The translations under genes were made by a program, and so were the position numbers. Below the pieces are notes generated by a model that was given only the letters and a program-made list of their open reading frames with translations, was not told the origin of the DNA and searched no databases. This document shows positions 57,896 to 64,000 of a DNA stretch of 64,000 nucleotides, one piece after another (position 1 is the stretch's first letter; every line of letters starts with the position of its first letter). This stretch comes from CALJUZ01 sp003387805 (GTDB taxonomy: Bacteria > Bacillota > Limnochordia > Limnochordales > ZCTH02-B6): the NCBI GenBank assembly GCA_937975235.1, contig CALJUZ010000001.1, forward strand, positions 24,235 to 88,234, given 5' to 3'.

Positions 57896-57927
57896 ACAAG
57901 GTGTACGAGCCAAGGAGGACCTGTTCG

Positions 57928-59154
57928 GTGAAAATCGCGGTCTTTACGGACAGCTACCGCCCCTACGTCAGCGGGGTCGTCCGCTCCATCGACACGTTCA
58001 GCACCGAGCTGCTCGCGCTTGGCCACGAAGTCTACATCTTCGGACCGCGCTACTATCCTTCCCAGTACGAGGACGCCGCGGCGCTGTCGGACGACGACGT
58101 TCCGGCGACGAAAGTGTTTCGCTATTGGTCCATTCCGGTGCCCATGTACAAAGGCTTCACGGCGCCGGTTCCTATTTCGGCGCAGGCGGAGCTGCTCTGT
58201 GCGGACTTGGGCATCGACCTGATTCACTCCCACACGCCCTTCGCCATGGGAACGCTGGGCGCGCTGCTGGCCCGCCGGCTGCGCCTGCCTTTGGTGTTCA
58301 CCCACCACACCATGTATCACGAATACGTGCACTACATCCCCGGCGTCCGCTCGGCGCTCAAGGAAATGATGCTGCGCTACGTGGGCGCTTACTGCCGCAG
58401 GGCGGATCTCGTCATTACGCCGACGCCCCAAATCCGGGACTTCGCCGTGGAGGCCTACGGGCTGAAAGACAAGCCCGTCAAGGCCATCCCGACGGGCATC
58501 GACGTGGACGCGTTCGGCCGGGGAGACGGCCGCGCCGTGCGGGCCCGCTTCGCCGTCCCGGAGGACGCCCCGGTGCTGACCTTCGTGGGCCGTCTGGGGC
58601 GGGAGAAAAACGTGGAGCTGCTGCTGAAAGCGTTCAAGATCGTGGTGCGGCGTCGGCCTGACGCGCATTTGATGCTCGTGGGCGACGGCCCGCTGCGGGA
58701 GCAGCTGGAGGAAACGGCGGCGGGCGCGGGGCTGTCGGGCCGCGTTCACTTCACCGGGACACTGACGAAACCCGAGGTCATCGACGTGTATCACGCCGCG
58801 GATCTGTTCGTCATCGCCTCGGTGACGGAAACCCAGGGGCTCGCGACGCTGGAGGCCATGGCCGCGGGCTTGCCGGTGGCGGGCGTCAACGCGCCGGGCA
58901 CCGCGGACATGGTGGAACACGGCGTGCAGGGGCTGCTGACGCCCGAGGATCCGGAGGCGCTGGCGGAGGCGGCTTTGACGCTGCTGAACGACGACGGGCA
59001 GCGGCGGGCTTTCGCGGCCCGGGCCCGGGCGCGGGCGGAGCGGTTCAGCGCGCGCAACATGGCGCTGGAGCTGGTGCAGGCGTACGAGGAAGTGCTGGCC
59101 GCGCGCGCCCCGCAGGGCGCGGCCGGCAGGGATAGAGCCGCGGCTATGGAATAA
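57928..59154 (+). CDS. Family 4 glycosyltransferase
   Basis: Retaining GT-B enzyme, 408 aa, that uses a nucleotide sugar. The N-terminal KIAVFTDSYRPYVSGVV and HSHTPFAMGTLG, the hinge FVGRLGREKNVELLL and the C-terminal SVTETQGLATLEAMAAG donor-site motif are classical. It resembles diacylglycerol glucosyltransferases of Gram-positive bacteria, so a glycolipid role is likely but not proved. GTG start 9 nt after AAGGAGG; the open frame upstream crosses rnpB antisense. Two tiny membrane genes follow. Confidence 0.9.
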   Translation: MKIAVFTDSYRPYVSGVVRSIDTFSTELLALGHEVYIFGPRYYPSQYEDAAALSDDDVPATKVFRYWSIPVPMYKGFTAPVPISAQAELLCADLGIDLIHSHTPFAMGTLGALLARRLRLPLVFTHHTMYHEYVHYIPGVRSALKEMMLRYVGAYCRRADLVITPTPQIRDFAVEAYGLKDKPVKAIPTGIDVDAFGRGDGRAVRARFAVPEDAPVLTFVGRLGREKNVELLLKAFKIVVRRRPDAHLMLVGDGPLREQLEETAAGAGLSGRVHFTGTLTKPEVIDVYHAADLFVIASVTETQGLATLEAMAAGLPVAGVNAPGTADMVEHGVQGLLTPEDPEALAEAALTLLNDDGQRRAFAARARARAERFSARNMALELVQAYEEVLAARAPQGAAGRDRAAAME

Positions 59155-59173
59155 CAGTGTCGAGGTGAACGGC

Positions 59174-59329
59174 ATGATTCGACCGACGGCTTCCACCGTC
59201 ATTTTCGGCGCGCTGGTGCTGCTGGGCTTCGCCCTGGCGGCCGTGGTGCTGCTGCCGGTCAGCGGTGCGGCGTGGAGCGTGGCCGGAGCGGACAACCTGT
59301 TTTATCATTATCTGAGCGAGTTTTTCTGA
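59174..59329 (+). CDS. Tiny membrane protein, 51 aa
   Basis: Not recognised. ATG start 6 nt after GAGGTG, 19 nt behind the glycosyltransferase stop. Residues about 9-30 form one hydrophobic helix (VIFGALVLLGFALAAVVLL). The C-terminus YHYLSEFF is aromatic and acidic. Good Shine-Dalgarno and position argue for a real gene. It may work with the next small protein. Confidence 0.55.
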   Translation: MIRPTASTVIFGALVLLGFALAAVVLLPVSGAAWSVAGADNLFYHYLSEFF

Positions 59330-59359
59330 GGCCGCCCCAGGCAGGGAAGGAGCGCACGG

Positions 59360-59500
59360 GTGCACATGGCGAGGAAACATCGCGTCGAGGAGCCGGTGAT
59401 GCCCAAGACCGGCGACGCGCCGGTGCCCGGCTGGCTGACGGCGCTGGGCGTCGTGCTGGCGGCGTGGGCCGTCTATTACTTGGTGCTGTCGGTGCGTTGA
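59360..59500 (+). CDS. Tiny single-helix membrane protein, 46 aa, possibly CoxIIa-like
   Basis: GTG 59360 has AAGGAG 7 nt upstream (ATG 59366 is possible). A basic N-terminus (ARKHRVEEPVMPK) leads to one membrane helix (about 24-42) ending in YYLVLSVR. The pattern GWLTALGVVLAAWAVYYL resembles the short CoxIIa subunit of ba3-type cytochrome oxidase or the FixP/CcoP N-helix. No oxidase genes are next to it, so this is only a suggestion. Its stop overlaps the leuS -35 box. Confidence 0.55.
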   Translation: MHMARKHRVEEPVMPKTGDAPVPGWLTALGVVLAAWAVYYLVLSVR

Positions 59501-59526
59501 CACCGCCGCGGGCGGTATGCTACGAT
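59497..59526 (+). promoter_or_regulatory. Strong sigma-A promoter of T-box-leuS
   Basis: Perfect -35 TTGACA (59497-59502), 18-bp spacer, -10 TACGAT with extended TGC. The TTGACA shares its first bases with the stop codon of the tiny gene before it. Confidence 0.85.
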
Positions 59527-59532
59527 AGCGGC

Positions 59533-59822
59533 ACGAAATTTTGAGGAAAAAGGCGATGACAGGGACCAGTACGGCCCATCCGGGCTGAAGAGAGCCGCCG
59601 GCCGGTGCGAGGCGGCGCCCGGACGCCGGAAACTCGCCCTGGAGCCGTCCCCCGAACGTGCGAGGCGCCCTCGCACCAGTAGACGGGAACGGTTTCTCCC
59701 CGTTACAGGAGAAGCGGCCGCAGGGCTGCACAGAGGGGATCGCATCCGCGATCAAATAGAGTGGTACCGCGGAAAGCAGGCGCTTTTCGTCTCTATGTGA
59801 GGCGAAAAGCGTTTTCGCTTTT
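59533..59822 (+). promoter_or_regulatory. T-box riboswitch controlling leuS
   Basis: Leader RNA that senses uncharged tRNA-Leu. The conserved T-box AGAGTGGTACCGCGG is at about 59758-59772; its TGGT bulge can pair with the tRNA acceptor end and a discriminator A. Antiterminator: ATAGAG (59756-59761) with CTCTAT (59791-59796). Terminator: CGCTTTTCG (59781-59789) with CGAAAAGCG (59803-59811) and a T-run. A CTC at 59633-59635 in the Stem I region is a plausible Leu specifier codon. Uncharged tRNA would favour antitermination. Confidence 0.9.
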
Positions 59823-59847
59823 AGAGGCATGTTGGGAAACGGGGTGC

Positions 59848-62376
59848 ATGGCTGTGTCGCAGACGATGACCAAATCGACCGCGTACGATTTCGAGCAAGT
59901 GGAGCGCACGTGGCAGCAGCGGTGGGAGGAGCAGGATTTGTACCGGGTGGACGAAGACCCGTCCCGTCCGAAGTACTACTGCCTGGAAATGTTCCCGTAT
60001 CCGTCGGGGCGGCTGCACATGGGACACGTGCGCAACTACTCCATCGGCGACGTGGTGGCCCGCTTCAAGCGCATGCGGGGCTACAACGTGCTGCACCCGA
60101 TGGGATGGGACGCGTTCGGCCTGCCCGCCGAAAACGCGGCCATTCAGCACAACATCCACCCGAGCAAGTGGACGTGGGAAAACATTGATTTCATGCGGCG
60201 GCAGCTGAAGCGTCTGGGCATCAGCTACGACTGGCGGCGCGAGTTCGCCTCGTGCCATCCGGACTACTACAAATGGACGCAGTGGCTGTTTCTGCGCTTT
60301 TACGAGCGGGGGCTGGCGTACCGCAAGCGGGCGTCGGTCAACTGGTGCCCCAACTGCGCCACGGTGCTGGCCAACGAGCAGGTGGTCCAGGGCCGGTGCG
60401 AGCGGTGCGACACCGAGGTGACCACCCGGGAGCTGGAGCAGTGGTTCTTCCGCATCACGGACTACGCCGACCGGCTGCTGGAGGATCTGGACCGGCTGGA
60501 GGGCTGGCCGGAGAAAGTCAAGACGATGCAGCGCAACTGGATCGGCAAAAGCTACGGCGTCGAGATCCACTTCCCGCTGCAAGGCCGCGACGGCCATCTG
60601 GCGGTGTTCACCACCCGGCCCGACACCATCTTCGGCGCGACGTACATGGTGGTCGCGCCCGAGCATCCGCTGGTGGACACCCTCATCGCGGACGCGCCCG
60701 GCAAGGACGAGATTCGCCGCTTTATCGAGGATGTGAAAAAGCAGGACGAGATCGCCCGCACCAGCGAGGAAGGCGACAAGGTGGGCGTGTTTACCGGCTC
60801 GTACTGCATCAACCCCTTCACCGGGGAGCCGATTCCGATCTGGATCGGCAACTACGTGCTCATGGGCTACGGCACCGGCGCGATTATGGCCGTGCCCGCC
60901 CACGACCAGCGCGACCTGGACTTTGCCCGCGCGTACGATTTGCCGGTGCGGGTCGTCATCGCGCCGCGCGAAGGCGAGGCGCCCGACGCCGCGACGATGA
61001 CGGAGGCCTACGCCGAGCCCGGCGTCATGGTCAACTCGGGACCCTTCAGCGGCCTGCCCAGCCAGGAGGGCTGGCAGCGCATCGCGGAAGAGATCGAGCG
61101 GCGGGGCATGGGCCGGCGCCGGGTGCAGTACCGGCTGCGCGACTGGCTCATCTCCCGCCAGCGGTACTGGGGCTGCCCGATCCCCGTGGTGTACTGCGGC
61201 CACTGCGGCATCGTCCCGGTGCCCGACGATGAGCTGCCGGTGCTGCTGCCCGAGGACGTGGCCTTCAAGCCCACGGGCCGCTCGCCGCTGCTGGACCACG
61301 CCGAGTTCGTCCAGACCACGTGCCCCAAGTGCGGCGGGCCGGCCAAGCGGGAGACCGACACCATGGACACGTTCGTGGACTCGTCGTGGTACTTCCTGCG
61401 CTTCGCGGATCCGCACGCGGCCGACGGACCCTTCGGCAAGGAGAAGGCCGACTACTGGATGCCCGTGGACCAGTACATCGGCGGCGTGGAACACGCGATT
61501 TTGCACTTGATGTACGCGCGGTTTTTCCAGAAGGTGCTGGCCGACATGGGCCTGAGCACCGCGCAGGAGCCGTTTACGAACTTGCTGACCCAGGGCATGG
61601 TGCTGAAAGACGGCGCCAAGATGTCCAAGTCCAAAGGCAATACCGTGGATCCCGACGAGATCGTGGCCAAGTACGGGGCGGACACGGCGCGCCTGTTCAT
61701 CTTGTTCACGGCGCCGCCCGAACGGGATCTGGAGTGGTCCGACGCGGGCGTCGAGGGCGCGTCCCGGTTCCTGAACCGGGTGTGGCGACTGGTGACCGAG
61801 CTGGCGGCCTTCCTGCCGGGCGCGGCGGCCGGCGCGCAAAACGGCGCCGCGGCGGGCAACGGCGCGGCGCTGACCGAGGCGGACCGGCAGATGCGGCGCG
61901 TCATCCACCGCACCGTGCAGCGGGTCACCAAGGACGTAGAGGAGCGGTTCCACTTCAATACGGCCATCAGCGCCATTATGGAGCTGGTCAACGCGTTTTA
62001 TCAGTACAAGGAGCGCGGCGACGCGATGAACCGGGCCGTGGTGGCCGAGGGCCTGCAGAAGCTGGTGCTGCTGCTGGCGCCCTTCGCGCCCCATTTGGCC
62101 GAGGAGCTGTGGCACCGGATGGGCCACGAGGAAAGCGTGCACCTGCAGCCGTGGCCGGACTTCGATCCGGACGTGGTGCGCACCGAGGAGATCGAGATCG
62201 CGGTGCAGATCAACGGCCGGGTGCGCGACCGCCTCGTCATCGACGCGGACGCCTCGCAGGAGGAAATGAAGGCGGCGGCTCTGGAGCTGGAACGGGTGCG
62301 GGCCGCGGTGGAAGGCCGGGAGATCGTGCGCATCGTGGCCGTGCCCGGGCGGCTGGTCAACATCGTGGTCAAGTAA
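59848..62376 (+). CDS. leuS: Leucine--tRNA ligase
   Basis: Class I synthetase that charges tRNA-Leu, 842 aa. HMGH (in GRLHMGHVRNYS) and KMSKS are the signature motifs. The CP1 editing domain carries TTRPDTIFGATY and the Asp of AHDQRDLDF, so it should hydrolyse mischarged tRNA. Zinc-like CxxC pairs are seen in WCPNCATV and CERCDTE. ATG 59848 is chosen; the frame is open from 59761 but that is the T-box leader. ATG 59866 is an alternative. Confidence 0.97.
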   Translation: MAVSQTMTKSTAYDFEQVERTWQQRWEEQDLYRVDEDPSRPKYYCLEMFPYPSGRLHMGHVRNYSIGDVVARFKRMRGYNVLHPMGWDAFGLPAENAAIQHNIHPSKWTWENIDFMRRQLKRLGISYDWRREFASCHPDYYKWTQWLFLRFYERGLAYRKRASVNWCPNCATVLANEQVVQGRCERCDTEVTTRELEQWFFRITDYADRLLEDLDRLEGWPEKVKTMQRNWIGKSYGVEIHFPLQGRDGHLAVFTTRPDTIFGATYMVVAPEHPLVDTLIADAPGKDEIRRFIEDVKKQDEIARTSEEGDKVGVFTGSYCINPFTGEPIPIWIGNYVLMGYGTGAIMAVPAHDQRDLDFARAYDLPVRVVIAPREGEAPDAATMTEAYAEPGVMVNSGPFSGLPSQEGWQRIAEEIERRGMGRRRVQYRLRDWLISRQRYWGCPIPVVYCGHCGIVPVPDDELPVLLPEDVAFKPTGRSPLLDHAEFVQTTCPKCGGPAKRETDTMDTFVDSSWYFLRFADPHAADGPFGKEKADYWMPVDQYIGGVEHAILHLMYARFFQKVLADMGLSTAQEPFTNLLTQGMVLKDGAKMSKSKGNTVDPDEIVAKYGADTARLFILFTAPPERDLEWSDAGVEGASRFLNRVWRLVTELAAFLPGAAAGAQNGAAAGNGAALTEADRQMRRVIHRTVQRVTKDVEERFHFNTAISAIMELVNAFYQYKERGDAMNRAVVAEGLQKLVLLLAPFAPHLAEELWHRMGHEESVHLQPWPDFDPDVVRTEEIEIAVQINGRVRDRLVIDADASQEEMKAAALELERVRAAVEGREIVRIVAVPGRLVNIVVK

Positions 62377-62451
62377 AGGCCGGCGCCCGCGGCAAATTAC
62401 CGCGAAAAGGATGAAGGCGAAACTCGCTCGGGCCGAGAACCCACCTCCCCA

Positions 62452-62482
62452 CCGGGCGCCGGGCGCCCGGCATCGTTTTTTC
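62452..62482 (+). terminator. Intrinsic terminator behind leuS
   Basis: The GC-rich hairpin CCGGGCGCC-G-GGCGCCCGG is followed by CATCG and six T. It lies just before the comEA start. Confidence 0.75.
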
Positions 62483-62496
62483 GGGAGGGGATGCTG

Positions 62497-63030
62497 GTGT
62501 TCGCATGGTCGAGAGGGGAGATGTGGCTGGCCGTCATCTTGAGCGGCCTCATCCTGGCGGGCGGGGCGGGCCACTTGTGGCTGGCGCATCAGCGCCTTGA
62601 GGGCGCATCGGTGGTGGTCGAGGCCGCGGCCGCGCCGGCCCCGGTTCCGTCCGCGGCCTTGCCGGCTGAAGGGGCGGACCACGGTGCGACGGGCCCGGAC
62701 GGCCTGGACGCGTTCCCGAGCGGCCCGCCGGCGGCCGAAGGCGGAGGCGCGGACTGCCTCCCCGGGGCTGCCGGCGCTCCCGCCAAGGCCGGCTCCGCCC
62801 CGGCAGCGCCGGCCGCGGCCGTGCCCGCGGCCGACACGCGGATCAACATCAACACGGCTCAGCCTGCCGAGCTGCAGCGGCTGCCCGGCATCGGACCGGC
62901 CCTCGCGGCCCGCATCGTGGAGTACCGGGAGGCCTGGGGACCGTTTTCGTCCGTCGAGGACATTATGGAAGTGCCGGGCATCGGCCCCCGGAAGTTCGAG
63001 GACATCAAGGACCTGATCAAGGTCGACTGA
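62497..63030 (+). CDS. comEA: Competence protein ComEA (helix-hairpin-helix DNA-binding)
   Basis: DNA receptor of the natural-transformation machine, anchored outside the membrane. One N-terminal helix (MWLAVILSGLILAGGAGHLWL), an Ala/Pro/Gly linker (about 40-110) and two HhH motifs (LPGIGPALAARI and VPGIGPRKFEDI). 177 aa from GTG 62497, 6 nt after GGGAGGGG; ATG 62491 is also in frame. comEC starts 6 nt after its stop, the usual order. Confidence 0.93.
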   Translation: MFAWSRGEMWLAVILSGLILAGGAGHLWLAHQRLEGASVVVEAAAAPAPVPSAALPAEGADHGATGPDGLDAFPSGPPAAEGGGADCLPGAAGAPAKAGSAPAAPAAAVPAADTRININTAQPAELQRLPGIGPALAARIVEYREAWGPFSSVEDIMEVPGIGPRKFEDIKDLIKVD

Positions 63031-63036
63031 CGGCGT

Positions 63037-64000
63037 ATGCGTCGGGGAACCATTGTCGCGGGGGCCGCGTGTTTCGCCGCCGGCATCGCCTGCCAGACGG
63101 CGCTTTCCTTGACGGCCGCCCGGTGGTTGTGGCTCATCGCGGCGGGACTGGTTGCGGCCATGGGCGCGGCCGTACGGGGCCGGGTGTCGTCCGCCGCCGT
63201 CACGCTGCTGTTGGTCGCGTGGGGCGGGTGGTGGTGCGCCCTGGCGGAGCTGCGGCTCGACGACGGGCTCGACGAGTTTATCGAAGCCGGTCCCGTGACG
63301 GTGCGCGGCGTCGTCGTCAGCCACCCCGAAAGGGACGGGGACCGGGTCCACGCCGTGGTGCGCCTGCGGCAGGTCCAGCGCGGGCCGGCGGCTGCAGCGA
63401 GCCGCGCCTTGCTGCGGCTGACGGTTGAGGGCGGGCCGCCGCTGGCGTACGGCGACGAGGTGGAGGTGCGGGCCGAGCTGCGCCGCCCCCGGCCGGCCAC
63501 CAACCCCGGTGCTTTCGACTACAAGGCGTACCTGAACCGCCAGGGCGTCACCGTGACGGCCTACGTGGCCCACGCGCGGCATCTGGCCGTCACGGGCCGG
63601 CGCCTGCTCAACCCCCTGATGCACGCGGGCGGCGCGCTGCGGGACCGGGTCCGGGAAGGACTGGCGGCGTCGCTGCCGCCCGAGGCCGCGGCCGTCGCGG
63701 CCTCGGTGGTCCTGGGCGATCGGCGGCCGCTGCCCGCCGAACTGGAAGAGGCGTTCCGCCGGGCCGGCATGAGCCACCTGCTGGCCGTGTCGGGCCTGCA
63801 CGTGGGCTTTCTCGCGGGGTTCGCCCTGGCGCTCCTGGGAGCGCTGAGGGTGCCGCCGGCCTGGCGCGTCGCGGCGACGGCCTGGCTGGTCTGGCTGTAC
63901 GTGTTCGCCACCGGCGCCCGTCCGCCCGCGGTGCGGGCCGGCGTCATGGCCTCCGCCGCCCTGGTCGCGGGCGCGGCGGGCCGGGGCCGGGACGCGCCGG
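63037..64000 (+). CDS. comEC: Competence protein ComEC (5' part, cut by window edge)
   Basis: Membrane channel for single-stranded DNA uptake. The 321 codons seen include two N-terminal helices, an OB-like soluble domain (DEVEVRAELRRP, NPGAFDYKAYL) and the start of the competence core with GMSHLLAVSGLHVG. ATG 63037 follows comEA by 6 nt. The later helices and the metallo-beta-lactamase domain would lie outside the window. Confidence 0.93.
   Translation, partial: MRRGTIVAGAACFAAGIACQTALSLTAARWLWLIAAGLVAAMGAAVRGRVSSAAVTLLLVAWGGWWCALAELRLDDGLDEFIEAGPVTVRGVVVSHPERDGDRVHAVVRLRQVQRGPAAAASRALLRLTVEGGPPLAYGDEVEVRAELRRPRPATNPGAFDYKAYLNRQGVTVTAYVAHARHLAVTGRRLLNPLMHAGGALRDRVREGLAASLPPEAAAVAASVVLGDRRPLPAELEEAFRRAGMSHLLAVSGLHVGFLAGFALALLGALRVPPAWRVAATAWLVWLYVFATGARPPAVRAGVMASAALVAGAAGRGRDAP

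Noticed and set aside
59821..63801. 1326-codon open frame on the minus strand
   Set aside because: It is antisense to leuS, comEA and comEC. High GC removes stop codons in shadow frames, and the product is a His/Arg/Gly-rich string with no domain.

Overview
The window is a gene-dense, very GC-rich chromosomal segment with no insertion sequence, prophage, CRISPR array or tRNA that I could find. It suggests a spore-lineage, respiring, probably thermophilic Bacillota (Symbiobacterium/Thermaerobacter/Limnochorda-like). The lineage is inferred from the Firmicute-style AddAB pair, a SpoVB-type flippase, a leuS T-box leader, a Bacillus-like bkd operon, LipL, type III pantothenate kinase, sigma-A promoters with strong Shine-Dalgarno sequences and frequent GTG/TTG starts. 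The species cannot be named from this sequence.

Layout. 1-3.8 kb: a partial HNH-nuclease gene (minus), then fumC and two small unknown genes. 4.0-15.7 kb: a four-gene, mostly overlapping DNA-end-processing operon (SbcD-like, SbcC-like, addB, addA). 15.7-23.6 kb: SpoVB-like flippase, adenosine deaminase, trpS, a SAM hydrolase (SAM hydroxide adenosyltransferase family), the tdh-kbl threonine degradation pair and an unknown coiled-coil protein. 23.6-36.7 kb: a complete-looking complex I operon nuoABCDEFGHIJKL-N that lacks nuoM, with a good promoter and a perfect Rex-type operator in its leader. 36.7-40.0 kb: lipL and maeB. 40.1-43.4 kb: three tandem M42 aminopeptidases (minus). 43.6-46.6 kb: a Lon-like protease and a NifU-like protein. 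46.8-53.9 kb: comB, then the branched-chain 2-oxoacid dehydrogenase bkdAA-bkdAB-bkdB followed by lipA, lipB and a P1-family peptidase. 53.9-55.9 kb: coaX-coaBC (minus). 56.1-64.0 kb: archaeal-type phosphoglycerate mutase, RNase P RNA (minus), a glycosyltransferase, two tiny membrane proteins, T-box-leuS, comEA and partial comEC.

How it fits together. The respiratory and carbon genes (fumC, maeB, bkd, nuo) describe an organism that feeds NADH from central carbon and branched-chain amino acid catabolism into a quinone-linked chain; the Rex-like site suggests the nuo operon follows the NADH/NAD+ ratio. lipA/lipB sit directly behind the lipoylated E2 they serve. The repair operon may answer DNA damage if the LexA-like palindrome in front of it is real. 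comEA/comEC suggest natural DNA uptake.

Most worth a second look: the Rex site in the nuo leader, the missing nuoM, the partial HNH protein with a possible PUA-like reader domain, the SOS-like box before sbcDC-addBA, two tiny membrane proteins squeezed before the leuS T-box, and co-occurrence of LipB with LipL. Nothing in the window is a clear new multi-gene defence or mobile system.
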